64,000 nt of DNA from Arthrobacter sp. 24S4-2 (GCF_005280255.1 NZ_CP040018.1:3286001-3350000); one strand, 5' to 3'; numbered from the stretch's first letter, positions 42,438-51,552 are shown. The notes: generated by a model from the letters alone, not told the origin. Translations and numbers: made by a program.

Positions 42438-42601
42438 GCCGGACCTTCACGCCCGGCGTAGCCCGCGGGCTCTTGCGCCACTTCCCTGCTGACGTGCCGG
42501 ACGTTCTTGGATAAGCTCAGGGTCTGACGTGCCCCCGGCCCACCCGCCCCGACGCTTCGGCCGGGGTCGAAAGAACGCCGGGCTGAGCAGAGAGGCCAGC
42601 C

Positions 42602-43768
42602 ATGGACTTTGGATCGGATAGCAAGCAAACGCTTGACCCTTTTCCCCACTACCGGAGGATGAGGGACACCGCCCCTGTCTTCCATGACGAGCAATCCGGG
42701 AGCTGGCACGTCTTCAGGTACGACGACGTGCAACGTGTGCTTTCCGAACATGCTGCGTTTTCCTCAAGGATGGGCGGCGACGATCCCTCGGAGGCAGGCC
42801 AACTGTTCGCCGCGAGTTTGATCACCACTGATCCGCCCCGGCACCGGCAGTTGCGCTCCCTGGTGACCCAGGCGTTCACGCCGAAGGCAGTGGATGCGCT
42901 TGCTCCACGCATCTCACATCTCACGGAACAGTTGCTGGACGGGATCGCTTCCACCGGAACAGCAGACCTTATCGCGGGGTTGGCGTACCCTCTGCCCGTG
43001 ATCGTGATAGCAGAGCTCATGGGCATACCTCCCGATGACCGTGACCGCTTCAAGCAGTGGTCCGATGTCATCGTCAGCCAAACGCGTACCGGACCGGAGA
43101 ATGCCGACCATCACGACACTAACGTGGAGATGGCCGGATACTTCCTGGACCTGATAGAACGGCGTCGGAGCCGGCCCGGCAATGACTTGATCAGCAACCT
43201 GCTCTCCGCCGAGATTGACGGGCAGAAGCTGAGCGTGGCCGAACTGCTGGGCTTCTGCAGCCTGCTGCTCGTAGCCGGGAATGAAACGACTACCAACCTC
43301 ATAGGCAATGCTGTTCTAAGTTTCGCCGAAGGGCCCGGAACAATTGAACGACTGCTGGCCGAGCCGTCGCTGCTGCCGCTGGCGATAGAAGAAGTGCTGC
43401 GTTATCGTTCCCCGGTCCAGTCCATGTACCGGGTGACGGCTGCCGACACCCTGTTGGGCGGCCTTCAGGTTCCGGCCGGCGCCCCGCTGGTGGCCTGGAT
43501 CGGCTCGGCAAACCGTGATGAGCGGCACTTCGAGCGGGCTGATCAGTTCGATATCGACCGCGGGCCCAGCCGGCATCTCGCCTTCGGCCAGGGCATTCAC
43601 TTCTGTCTCGGCGCCCCTCTCGCCAGACTTGAGGCCAGGATCGCGCTGCAGGCCGTTCTGTCCCGCCTGCCCGGACTGACACTCACCCCAGGGTCGCGGC
43701 TTGAGCGGATGGACAGCACCATCGTCTACGGAGTCAAGGCGCTCCCTGTCAGCTGGCAGGCAGGCTGA
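42602..43768 (+). CDS. Cytochrome P450
   Basis: A 388-residue soluble bacterial P450. The I-helix has LLVAGNETTTNLIGN (A-G-x-E-T), the K-helix EEVLRYRSPV (E-x-x-R), and the heme-binding loop AFGQGIHFCLGAPLARLE with the Cys ligand. ATG 42602 has GAGAGG 6 bp upstream. No ferredoxin or reductase gene is adjacent, so it must rely on partners elsewhere. Substrate is unknown; it could be involved in a degradative or biosynthetic step. Confidence 0.95.
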   Translation: MDFGSDSKQTLDPFPHYRRMRDTAPVFHDEQSGSWHVFRYDDVQRVLSEHAAFSSRMGGDDPSEAGQLFAASLITTDPPRHRQLRSLVTQAFTPKAVDALAPRISHLTEQLLDGIASTGTADLIAGLAYPLPVIVIAELMGIPPDDRDRFKQWSDVIVSQTRTGPENADHHDTNVEMAGYFLDLIERRRSRPGNDLISNLLSAEIDGQKLSVAELLGFCSLLLVAGNETTTNLIGNAVLSFAEGPGTIERLLAEPSLLPLAIEEVLRYRSPVQSMYRVTAADTLLGGLQVPAGAPLVAWIGSANRDERHFERADQFDIDRGPSRHLAFGQGIHFCLGAPLARLEARIALQAVLSRLPGLTLTPGSRLERMDSTIVYGVKALPVSWQAG

Positions 43769-44066
43769 GCCGGACGACAGAGCATGACTCACGCCGGATA
43801 TCAGCGGAATAGTCGCCCCTGCCCGATTACCAGTCTGGTGTTACGACGACGGTACTGACCGTATGGGGCACATGTCGGTCTTGCGTGGTGATGAGGCGGA
43901 CCAAGGGTCCGGCGTCGCAAGGTTGCAGGCGGTACTTGCAACATTGCTGCAGTTTCGGTCACACCCCTGCGGGACTACGATTTTGCCTGTTGACCAAGCA
44001 CACGGTGACCAGCACAGGCGCAGGCACACGAAGAGTGAGGAAGACGCTGTGGCTGGAAGGACGAGG

Positions 44067-44573
44067 ATGAGCGGACCGCACTGGCGGCGAGTCGTGGCGG
44101 CGCTCGCCAACAACGACGCGCGGACCGCTTACGCGCAAATAGTGCTCGGCACCAAGCTTCCCGACGTGGTTGCTGATCTGAATGACCAACGGCGAAACCG
44201 GGCCATCGCAGCCCTGCTTGAGTCTGGGCTCATCGAACGGAATGCTGCCAACGGACTGGATGCGTCCGAGGCGATCTTCCGCGACCTTCTCACGCAACAA
44301 CCCCGGAGACAAGCGCAGACCGGATTGGCCCGCTTCATGCGTCTCGGCAGGATCGAGAGATACCCGGCCAACATGGCGGAACGGCGGGAGCTCCTCGCCT
44401 GGCTTGTGAGCGAAGCCATTAAGCCGGGCGAAGACCTTACCGAAAAACAGGTTAACGAAAAACTCCTCAGCTACACCGATGATGTCGTTGTGCTGCGCCG
44501 CTACTTGATTGACTTCGGACTGCTGGAACGGACCCCCTCGGGCTCCTCCTACTCCCGGCCGGAAGAAAGATAG
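44067..44573 (+). CDS. DUF2087-domain protein
   Basis: A 168-residue protein with a C-terminal DUF2087 domain (RIERYPANMAERRELLAWLV to LLERTPSGSSYSR) and an N-terminal winged-helix-like part (WRRVVAALANNDARTAYAQI). The domain often occurs in ArsR-like regulators or small proteins of unknown role. ATG 44067 (MSGPHWRR) follows an AGGACGAGG; GTG 44049 is an alternative. There are no clear partners nearby. Confidence 0.8.
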   Translation: MSGPHWRRVVAALANNDARTAYAQIVLGTKLPDVVADLNDQRRNRAIAALLESGLIERNAANGLDASEAIFRDLLTQQPRRQAQTGLARFMRLGRIERYPANMAERRELLAWLVSEAIKPGEDLTEKQVNEKLLSYTDDVVVLRRYLIDFGLLERTPSGSSYSRPEER

Positions 44574-45106
44574 GACGGCGGCTTTTCGCTGGAGGCACGG
44601 AGCGTTGACGCTGCACGAACCAATGAAGCGCCGAACTCGCGTTGAACTGGCAAGGCCGCCCGTCATCTGGCCCAGCGGCAACCCCGGCTGGCGCGTCGGC
44701 GGCGATGCCGGCTGGCGCGTCGGCGGCGATGCCGGCTGGCGCGTCGGCGGCGATGCCGGCTGCCGCGTCGGCGGCGATGCCGGCTGCCGTAGTACTTCCG
44801 CGATAGCGCCTCGGCAGGGGGCGCACCTGGCCCAGTGCGACGGCACCAATACCGGACGACAGCGGGGCCTCCCGCCGTCGTCCGTGCTGTTGCCCCGCAC
44901 CAGGGGATCAGAACAAACCATGCCCAGCTGGACGGCGGTGCCACGAAGATCAGGGCGAGACCCCCAAATGAGCGGTGCCTTGTATGTGCCGGCGCGCTGG
45001 TCCTCAGGCCCGAGGGCATGGTCCGTGCCAGGGAGGAGTTGACGCAGAACGCCCCGAAGTCAGGCGTCTTCCCAAGCTCCGGCGACTTCGCCCCTTCCTT
45101 TTTCCG
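44574..45106. other. Degenerate non-coding stretch containing a minisatellite
   Basis: No protein is recognisable. Apart from the 24-bp repeat array, translations on both strands are low-complexity. It joins the DUF2087 gene to a GH32 fragment and is probably eroded DNA. Confidence 0.5.
44686..44789. repeat. 24-bp minisatellite, 4.3 copies
   Basis: Four head-to-tail 24-bp units, GGCTGGCGCGTCGGCGGCGA+TGCC (44686-44709, 44710-44733, 44734-44757, 44758-44781), plus 8 bp. The first three copies are identical; the fourth has GGCTGCC. The unit is a multiple of three and keeps all frames open, but no gene around it is convincing. Confidence 0.92.
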
Positions 45107-45517
45107 GGACAGGGACGGCGCGCCGTCATCAGCCCGGAAGGGCAGTGGGCCAGCGCATGGAGCATCCCGCACACGCTGACGCTCGACGGCGATGCTCTGG
45201 TGGCCACCCCGCACGTAGACCTCGCGACGTACTCCCGACCGGGCTACCGGGAGCAGGTCAGCGCGGCAGTTTTCGAGACACTGCCCGACGACGGGGACGG
45301 CATCCGGGTCACGGCGGCCGGGAGCGCGGACTTCGCCGACGCGTTCCTGCCGGCCGACGAGGGCTCCGAGCTGCGGGCCATCATTGACGGCGGGGTCTTG
45401 GAACTCTCCGGCCACCAGGGCATCATGGCGGTCCCACTGCCCATCGTGAATGCACCCGTGACGCTGACGGTGGCCAACGCCGCCTCCACGCACCTGCTCA
45501 ACTGGGTTCGAGGCTGA
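45107..45517 (+). pseudogene. Glycoside hydrolase family 32 C-terminal fragment
   Basis: About 135 codons resemble the last part of a GH32 levanase/invertase: WASAWSIPHTLTLDGDALVA (end of the catalytic propeller), then a C-terminal beta-sandwich (AIIDGGVLELSGHQGIMAV, TLTVANAASTHLLNW). The five-bladed propeller with its WMNDPNG, RDP and EC motifs is absent, and the sequence before about 45107 is unrelated, with no start. This is a 5'-deleted remnant. Identification is from the pattern only. Confidence 0.5.
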
Positions 45518-45786
45518 TAGTGAATAGCGTGGGAACTACACGCCAGCACAGGACCAGCCACAGCGGAGACGACGGAAGCCACCGATCCACGTCCAGGACC
45601 TGATCCCGCACTCCGCTTGTCAGCGCTCGTCAATTTTTCCACCACAGGATCCCGCAATCGAATTGTTCGAGTGTAGTCCCGCTACAGACATTCAGGGAGA
45701 GATCAAAAACGACCCATGAGGCAAGAACGGCCACCGAGTCAGGAGGAATAACAACGGGTCAGCAGGGGTTGCGTTCGCGACCTTTG

Positions 45787-45819
45787 TACCGTACGGTAAA
45801 ACATGTACCGATCGGTACA
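45787..45819 (+). promoter_or_regulatory. Twin palindromic operator of the DUF1348-TetR unit
   Basis: TACCGTACGGTA (45787-45798) and TGTACCGATCGGTACA (45804-45819) are both perfect palindromes with centres 19 bp apart. They lie about 30-60 bp before the DUF1348 start and are probably bound by the TetR regulator at the end of the unit. Confidence 0.75.
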
Positions 45820-45846
45820 AATCGAGACTATTGTAAGGATGAAGCC

Positions 45847-46316
45847 ATGGACACCAGGCCCCCAGTCCCCCGTTTACACTCGAATCCGCCATCGAAAAGG
45901 TGCGCTTGGCAGAAAATGGCTGGAACACCCGCGACCCTCGGAAAGTGGCCATGGCCTATACCGAGGACAGTTGGTGGCGAAATCGATCCACGTTCGTCCA
46001 GGGGCGCGAGCAGATCATCCAGCTGCTGACCGACAAGTGGACTCGTGAACAGGAATATCGCCTGGTCAAGGAACTCTGGGCCTACGAGGGCGACAGGATC
46101 GCGGTCCGTTTCGTGTATGAATGGCAAGACCAGGACGGGCAATGGATCCGTTCCCACGGTAATGAGAACTGGCAGTTCGACGAGTGCGGGCTGATGCGGT
46201 GGCGGCATGCGAGCATTAACGACGTCGTCATCAGTGAGTCTGAGCGGAAGTTTCACTGGGACCTGGGCGGTCCCCGTCCGGAGGGCCATCCGGGCCTGAG
46301 TGAACTCGGCCTTTGA
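45847..46316 (+). pseudogene. DUF1348-like (NTF2-fold) protein, frameshifted near its start
   Basis: Most of the protein is in one frame: RLAENGWNTRDPRKVAMAYT, WRNRSTFVQGREQIIQLLTD, WQFDECGLMRWRHASINDVV, about 155 residues in all. The family N-terminus MDTRPPVPPFTLESAIEKVR is split. ATG 45847 gives MDTRPPVP in another frame and the run of five C at 45867-45871 is where the frames meet; one more C would restore it. GTG 45900 could serve as a shortened start. It is followed by a TetR gene at 17 bp and preceded by two palindromes. The function of this NTF2-like family is unknown. Confidence 0.75.
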
Positions 46317-46333
46317 GTAGAAAGGGGCTCCTC

Positions 46334-46903
46334 GTGCCCAGAATGATCTCCACGCGGGCAGACGTCGTACCGCTTCTGGCCGATGTGTTCCGCTCTTCCG
46401 GTTTCGCTGGAGCGAGCCTTTCGGAAATCTCCCAGGCGACAGGGCTGGGCAAGGGGAGCCTCTACAACTTCTTCCCCGGTGGTAAGGAGGAGATGGCAGA
46501 AGCGGTTCTCTTGGATGTCAGAGGATGGTTTCAGGCAAGAATATTTGCTCCTCTGAAGTCGGCCGCGCCGCTGGACGAGCGACTGTCTCTGATGTTCACG
46601 AACGTCATCGGTTACTTTGAGTCAGGACATCGAATTTGCCTCGTTGGTGCTTTCTCCTTGGGGGCCGAGAGGGACAAATTCGAAAAGCAGATCAGGGGCT
46701 ACTTTGTTGACTGGACCGAGGCGCTGCGGCAGGCCCTGGAAGAGGGCGGGCATTCAGACCATCCTCAAGAACTGGCAGAGGAAGTCGTCTCCGGCATCCA
46801 GGGCGCCCTGGTCCTCTGCAGGGCACTAAACGATCCAAGCCGATTTGCGGCGATCCTTCAGCGCCTGGAGGACCGACTGTTGAAGGAGTGCGGCCTGCGG
46901 TAG
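46334..46903 (+). CDS. TetR/AcrR-family repressor
   Basis: A 189-residue regulator. The N-terminal helix-turn-helix is GFAGASLSEISQATGLGKGS followed by LYNFFPGGKEEM. The C-terminal ligand domain is like the TetR_C group of small electrophile or alcohol sensors (LVGAFSLGAERDKFEKQIRG). GTG 46334 has AAAGGGG at 6 bp. It is the second gene of the DUF1348 unit and probably binds the palindromes at 45787-45819. The inducer is unknown. Confidence 0.88.
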   Translation: MPRMISTRADVVPLLADVFRSSGFAGASLSEISQATGLGKGSLYNFFPGGKEEMAEAVLLDVRGWFQARIFAPLKSAAPLDERLSLMFTNVIGYFESGHRICLVGAFSLGAERDKFEKQIRGYFVDWTEALRQALEEGGHSDHPQELAEEVVSGIQGALVLCRALNDPSRFAAILQRLEDRLLKECGLR

Positions 46904-46945
46904 CGCAAACCGCAGCCCCGGCACGAAGAAGCCCATGCTGGGCCG

Positions 46946-47017
46946 CAGTCTCTCGGCGAGGATCTGGGCCACGGTGGACTTCCCTGCGGCCATGATGCCT
47001 GTGATAACGATGACCAT
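46946..47017 (-). pseudogene. P-loop kinase N-terminal fragment
   Basis: VIVITGIMAAGKSTVAQILA then ERL is a Walker A N-terminus like the AAA/zeta or chloramphenicol-phosphotransferase type of small kinases. After 24 codons the sequence stops resembling the family and runs into the TetR 3' end. It is preceded by a 23-codon open frame (47017-47088, SHLAMVGIPLGRDATSILEG) whose stop overlaps its ATG, perhaps the tail of a lost upstream gene. Confidence 0.55.
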
Positions 47018-47644
47018 CAGAGCGCACCCTCGAGGATTGAGGTGGCGTCTCTGCCGAGGGGGATGCCGACCATCGCGAGGTGGCTCATGAGCTAAGACGT
47101 CACGCCTCGTCGCGCTGCATGGTCAAGGGATTGTCTAGGCCGCCAATGCTCGCAGACCATCTTCAAGAGAGTCGGGAAAGGCCCACCGGGCAGCATCTCC
47201 AGACTTAGTTCGTCCAGCGCCTCCGAATACCGGACTCCACCACGTGTACGACCTGATCTGGATCCGGGCGAAGTGAAACTGCCCTCCAGGATCGGGAACC
47301 AGCGCGATCAGGACGGCAGAGCTAGCCTCAGCGGCAACTGACCCCACGCAGGCATAACCAAACCGACTCCAGCGGCTGCTACGCAACCGGGATGCCGGCT
47401 CCGAGGAGCGAGCCCTGCAACGGATGCATGAATTCCGCGAAGTCGATACCGTGTCGGTTCTTGGGGACCCCCGAATCGCTTTCCATCGAATAGGCCCGAG
47501 CTGGCCCATGACCCCGCCGGAGATTCAAGTCAGAGGATGGACGAACTCATCCACAAGAGCGTTGGCTGTTCCGGCATCGCCGTCGATCAATCCAATTGAG
47601 TGTGACCGCCATTCCCTGTGCCAGCCCCTTCTCGGTGGCCTCAC
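47018..47644 (-). other. Eroded region, possible hypothetical gene remnants
   Basis: On the minus strand a segment from about 47380 down to 47135 reads SRFGYACVGSVAAEASSAVL, then ARIQIRSYTWWSPVFGGAG and a stop. It looks coding, but its upstream part changes frame and has no start. Between 47645 and about 47540 short MAVTLNWID and DAGTANALVDEFVHPL pieces lie in different frames. No family is recognised. Confidence 0.35.
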
Positions 47645-48271
47645 TCAAGCGCCGACTCCCGGGGCTCCTTGGGCGGTGGGCACGCCTGCGACCATTCCTG
47701 CCCACAGCAGATCGGTTGTCGCAAGGGTCAAATCGTCCACGGATGCTCCATCGAGGAGGTTGCCGGCCGCTAGCATTGCGGCCCCGTGGAGGCTCACGAA
47801 GCATACGAGCGCGAGCCTCTCGACGTCGCCTGAGGCCAACTCCCCGGCGTCCTGGGCTTCGGCGATGAGCGCCCTGGCGATCCGGATGCCGTCTTCGCCG
47901 ATGTTGCGCAGTTCACCGCTGGCATCAGGATGGTGCTTGGTGGAGTGCATCACGGCCAACAGGACCGGGTGGGAGACCGCGAAGTCCACGTAGGCCCTCG
48001 CGATCCGGACAAAACGTGAACGGTGGTCTCCGGCAGCTTCCGACGCTCCCATTATTCCGGCGTTCATTCCACGGAAGCCGTCAAGGGCCAGGGCATCAAG
48101 AAGCGCCTGTTTGTCCCGGAAGTGCTTGCCGGGCGCCGCGTGGCTCACGCCAAGGTCACGCGCGAGTTGCCGCAGGGAAAGTCCCTCGACTCCTGCTTCC
48201 TCGATGATTTCCGTTGCACGGGCGAGCAACGCCTCTCGGAGCTTGCCGTGATGGTAAGGCTGATCGGTCAT
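47645..48271 (-). CDS. TetR/AcrR-family repressor
   Basis: A 208-residue regulator. The helix-turn-helix is GVEGLSLRQLARDLGVSHAA with the recognition-helix end GKHFRDKQALLDAL. The C-terminal domain is TetR_C_33/WHG-like (AVSHPVLLAVMHSTKHHPD). It is divergent from an SDR gene, with a palindrome in the 102-bp gap overlapping a near-consensus promoter, so it likely represses the SDR gene and itself. Confidence 0.9.
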   Translation of the reverse strand: MTDQPYHHGKLREALLARATEIIEEAGVEGLSLRQLARDLGVSHAAPGKHFRDKQALLDALALDGFRGMNAGIMGASEAAGDHRSRFVRIARAYVDFAVSHPVLLAVMHSTKHHPDASGELRNIGEDGIRIARALIAEAQDAGELASGDVERLALVCFVSLHGAAMLAAGNLLDGASVDDLTLATTDLLWAGMVAGVPTAQGAPGVGA

Positions 48272-48289
48272 GCGACCAGTATAACCAGT

Positions 48290-48344
48290 ATGTAGCCATT
48301 GACAACAATGATGTCACTGCCTACTATGTTGTCATCGGCTACAT
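48290..48344 (+). promoter_or_regulatory. SDR promoter within a TetR palindrome
   Basis: On the plus strand TTGACA (48299-48304), a 17-bp spacer and TACTAT (48322-48327) form a near-consensus promoter for the SDR gene. An inverted repeat with 18-bp arms (48290-48307 and 48327-48344, 16 of 18 paired) overlaps both boxes, as expected for repression. Confidence 0.8.
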
Positions 48345-48373
48345 AAGCGGCCTCGATACAGATCGGATTCGAC

Positions 48374-49162
48374 ATGACCATGACCTACACCGGAACGACG
48401 GCACTCATCACCGGAGCGAGCTCCGGGCTCGGCTCCGAGTTCGCCGCACGATTTGCAGCCCGCGGGGCCAACCTCGTACTGGTCGCACGGCGGACCGACA
48501 GGCTTGAGGACCTCGCCCGGAAGCTGCACGACGCCCACGGCATTTCAATAACTACACTCTCGAAGGACCTGAGCCGTCCCGGAGCCGGAACGGAAGTCCG
48601 CGACGAGCTCACCGGCCGCGGCATCCGCATCGACACCCTGATCAACAACGCGGGCTTCGGCACGCGCGGCCCATTGGTCGAGGAAGACCCCGCGGTCATC
48701 GCCTCGGAGATCTCCCTCAACGTGGCTTCCCTCGTCGACACCACACGGGCATTCCTCCCGGACATGCTCTCCACAGGAAAGGGCGCACTCATCAACGTGG
48801 CCAGCACCGCCGCATTTCAGCCCGTGCCTGGCATGGCGGTTTACGGAGCAACCAAGGCCTTTGTCCTAAGCTTCACGGAAGCGGTGGCACACGAGACGAA
48901 GGAATCTGGCCTTCGCGTGCTCGCGCTCTGCCCAGGAGCCACCCGCACCGAGTTCTTCGACGTCCTCGGGAGCCAGGCCGCAGCGGTCGGCCGGCTGCAG
49001 AGCGCCAGCCAAGTCATCGACACTGCCCTGCGCGCTCTCGATCGCCGCACTACACCCGTAAGCGTCGTCTCCGGCTGGGGAAACCGAATGCTTGCCGGAA
49101 TGGCCCAGCGCCTCCCCCGGCACATCTCCCTCGCAATCGCCGGCCGAGCAGTACAGGAGTAG
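48374..49162 (+). CDS. Short-chain dehydrogenase/reductase
   Basis: A 262-residue classical SDR. NAD(P)-binding TGASSGLGSEFA is at the N-terminus, with an Arg pair in VARRTDRL favouring NADP. The NNAGFG motif is near residue 94. Catalytic Ser is in NVASTAAFQ and Tyr-x-x-x-Lys in VYGATKAF. A C-terminal extension (LAGMAQRLPRHISLAIAGRA) resembles the DltE/YqjQ type. It is probably induced through the divergent TetR. The start has no strong ribosome site. The substrate is unknown. Confidence 0.92.
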   Translation: MTMTYTGTTALITGASSGLGSEFAARFAARGANLVLVARRTDRLEDLARKLHDAHGISITTLSKDLSRPGAGTEVRDELTGRGIRIDTLINNAGFGTRGPLVEEDPAVIASEISLNVASLVDTTRAFLPDMLSTGKGALINVASTAAFQPVPGMAVYGATKAFVLSFTEAVAHETKESGLRVLALCPGATRTEFFDVLGSQAAAVGRLQSASQVIDTALRALDRRTTPVSVVSGWGNRMLAGMAQRLPRHISLAIAGRAVQE

Positions 49163-49304
49163 TGTCGGGGTCGCATTTCGCGGCGCCGTATCGCGTTCAC
49201 CGTCACACGTCCTTGCAGAGCCGGTCCTATTGGACGTGTTCATCCCTGGGACTCTGGGACGGAGGCTATCTGGTAGCGAATCGGATGGTTCCAAGGGGGA
49301 AAGG

Positions 49305-49724
49305 TTGAACTACGAATCCACGCGGGTAGCCCCAAATCAACCGCGCCTTGACGTAGTTTCAGCCGCTATCGTCTGCACGCTGGCAGCTCTGCCCATGATT
49401 CTGGCGCTTTTTCTTGCCGTGTCCACGATCGTCTCGGCGCTTACTGGGACCGGGGCAACGTGGAACCAGGCCGCGCAAGTCATGGCCACCATCGCGGCCG
49501 AGGTCGCCGGCTTCTCCGACGTCGGAGACGATGGCTGCATCGACACGATGTTTGTCGCTCCCAAGTTCGGTCGACGCGGTGTCGCCGGCGCCCTCTTGGC
49601 ACATCTCCACGACATCGCCGTAAGGGCCGGCGCAACTCAGCTGCGGGCTTCCCGACGCAGCACCGGATCACGGCCAGCGTCCAGCCCTACCGGGATGACG
49701 GTTGACGGCCTATCGTGGTTCTGA
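49305..49724 (+). pseudogene. Chimeric ORF: membrane N-terminus fused to a GNAT fragment
   Basis: A 139-codon frame. The first 60 residues (TTG 49305, with GGGGG 5 bp upstream) hold one membrane segment (AAIVCTLAALPMILALFLAV). From about residue 63 it turns into the middle of a GNAT acetyltransferase (VAGFSDVGDDGCIDTMFVAP then KFGRRGVAGALLAHL, the acetyl-CoA loop). The GNAT N-terminus is missing and the C-terminus degenerates into another frame after GATQLRAS. This is two truncated genes fused by deletion. Confidence 0.65.
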
Positions 49725-49749
49725 CATAGCACGAGGGAAAGGAACCAAG

Positions 49750-50055
49750 ATGTTCACCCTGCAGATAAGCTATCCGGTCCGGGACTACGGGGCATGGAAA
49801 AAAGTCTTCGACAGCGATCCCGCGGGCCGCGCCGCCTCGGGTGCCCGGTCTATCCGGGTGTTCCGGGATACAGACGACCAGAACAGCGTGGCCGTGCTCC
49901 TTGACTTCGACACCAAGGAAGCTGCGACCGTCTTTCTGGAGCGGCTGCGCAGCCAGGTGTGGGATAAACCGGATGTGGTAGGGCAACTGATGTCGGCGTC
50001 GCCGACAGCCAGGATTCTGGAGCAGGTGGCCCGCGAGGGTCAGGCCGCGGGCTGA
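49750..50055 (+). CDS. Hypothetical protein, possible dimeric alpha+beta barrel
   Basis: A 101-residue soluble protein. The pattern FTLQISYPVRDYGAWKKVFD then ARSIRVFRDTDDQNSVAVLL and KEAATVFLERL resembles the antibiotic-monooxygenase-like dimeric alpha+beta barrel, but no family is certain. ATG 49750 has AAAGGA 6 bp upstream. It lies within the eroding region yet looks intact. Confidence 0.65.
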   Translation: MFTLQISYPVRDYGAWKKVFDSDPAGRAASGARSIRVFRDTDDQNSVAVLLDFDTKEAATVFLERLRSQVWDKPDVVGQLMSASPTARILEQVAREGQAAG

Positions 50056-50351
50056 CCGCAAGCCTGGTCTTCGAAGGAAACCAGACATTCCGGAAAGTTG
50101 ATGACAATCTCGAGGCCGACGAATGGGTACTCGCTGTCGCCAAGGGAAGGTCCGAAGAACAAACCTTCGTGAGTTCCAACCCGATGATGAACAAGTTCCA
50201 CCGCACGGATGACTGATCCGCCGACCCCCCACCAGCATCGAGTTCTCTTGTGGACACCAGGGGCGACATCGACGACCCTTAGGGCGGTTTTCTTTCACGC
50301 CCAGGGCCGTCCGGGAAATTTGAGTGGCTGCCAGAAGATCCCGTGGCCGGC
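50056..50351 (+). other. Gene remnants
   Basis: Positions about 50057-50214 read SLVFEGNQTFRKVDDNLEAD, then EWVLAVAKGRSEEQTFVSSN and a stop, with no start codon in frame. It looks like the tail of a lost gene. The remaining sequence to 50351 is not recognisable. Confidence 0.4.
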
Positions 50352-50463
50352 CCGGACGCCGGCATCGGCTGGGACGTGCCCACCGTGCGGGTGAACAAGC
50401 TCTGCCTCTCCGGCCTGACCGCCGTCATCGACGCGGCCCGGATGATCCGCGCCGGCGAGCTGT
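50352..50463 (+). pseudogene. Acetyl-CoA acetyltransferase (thiolase) fragment
   Basis: WDVPTVRVNKLCLSGLTAVI then DAARMIRAGE is the thiolase active-site segment (family pattern VNKxCxSG with the acylated Cys, then AxxxIRAGE). Only about 37 codons remain, ending in unrelated sequence before the carbonic anhydrase gene. Confidence 0.7.
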
Positions 50464-50531
50464 GTGGATCGGACGCCGCCCGGCAGCATGTGCCCGGGCG
50501 GAGGGTGCCGCGTGTTTGACGCGAAGGGCAG

Positions 50532-51146
50532 CTAGAGGACGCCAGATGTGGAGACGAGCTGCGCCCGGCCCTCTTCGAGCCGGTACGCGAGGCCGACCAC
50601 CGCGGCGGAGTAATTGTCCACTGCGTCGAAAATCACCCGTGAACTGTCCAGCAGCCGGTGCGCGGTCTGCTTGACGTGTTCGACGACCATGTCGTTGACG
50701 TCCGTCTTGTCCTCACGCAGCGACCTCAGCACGGACGGTGTGATCCGTTCAACCAGGTCGCGGATGTGCCCCTGGGGCACCTCCCCGGTTTCCACCGCAT
50801 CTCTCGCGGCCGTGACGGCGCCGCAATTGTCATGTCCCAGGACGACGATCAGCGGGACGTGGAGCACCGAGACCGCGTACTCGAGCGAGCCCAGAACGGC
50901 GTCGTCGATCACGTGCCCGGCTGTGCGCACCACGAAGACGTCGCCGAGGCCGACGTCGAAGATGATCTCCGCGGCGAGACGGGAGTCCGCGCAGCCAAAG
51001 ATGACTGCGAACGGATTTTGGGTGTTCACCAGCTCGCTTCGCCGGGAGGCGTTCTGGTTCGGGTGCAGCGAATCTCCCGAGACGAAACGCTCATTGCCGT
51101 CAAGCAGGCGCTGCCATGCCTCGTACGTGCTGATTCTGCTGCTCAC
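50532..51146 (-). CDS. Beta-carbonic anhydrase
   Basis: A 204-residue beta-class carbonic anhydrase, interconverting CO2 and bicarbonate. Zinc ligands are Cys in FGCADSRL, and His and Cys in VVLGHDNCGAV; the Asp-Arg dyad of CADSR is intact. The N-terminal helix YEAWQRLLDGNERFVSGDSL is typical. GTG 51146 is chosen by family N-termini; the frame is open upstream and no good ribosome site is seen. It is surrounded by gene remnants. Confidence 0.92.
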   Translation of the reverse strand: MSSRISTYEAWQRLLDGNERFVSGDSLHPNQNASRRSELVNTQNPFAVIFGCADSRLAAEIIFDVGLGDVFVVRTAGHVIDDAVLGSLEYAVSVLHVPLIVVLGHDNCGAVTAARDAVETGEVPQGHIRDLVERITPSVLRSLREDKTDVNDMVVEHVKQTAHRLLDSSRVIFDAVDNYSAAVVGLAYRLEEGRAQLVSTSGVL

Positions 51147-51552
51147 CCTACTTACTGTAAGGGGGCGTACCGACGCACAAAGGGAGGTGTCGCCTAAGTG
51201 GCCGCGTCGGCTGCAACAACTGCTCCAAGCCACGATCGGGTGGGGCCGCACCGGGAAAGAACCTGCTTAGGTCCACCTGACCGGGCCGAGGTGAGATCAC
51301 ATCTGCGTTTAGTTGCGAAGGGCCGCCTGTCCCCGTCTCAGTGGTCCTGAAACAGGTGGACGGTGACACTGTTAATCGGGGCACGGGTCAGTGTGACTCC
51401 CAGATTGACCGACGTCCGGTTGGACTGACTTGAGTATGATTTGTCCGGCCCAGGCCCCGCTTCAAGCGTGGCGGTCAGGCGGGTATGACTTCATGGGAGC
51501 TTGACGACAGTCCCATCACCGTCTGGTCTGCCCATCTTAGGAGGCCTTCTCA
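51147..51552. other. Non-coding stretch upstream of the IS110 remnant
   Basis: About 400 bp with no gene. The last 60-70 bp (AGGAGG near 51538, just before the transposase N-terminus) probably belong to the insertion sequence. The first 100 bp hold the carbonic anhydrase promoter. Confidence 0.5.

Noticed and set aside
44686..44789. CRISPR array
   Set aside because: The 24-bp units are directly adjacent with no spacers and no cas genes are present.
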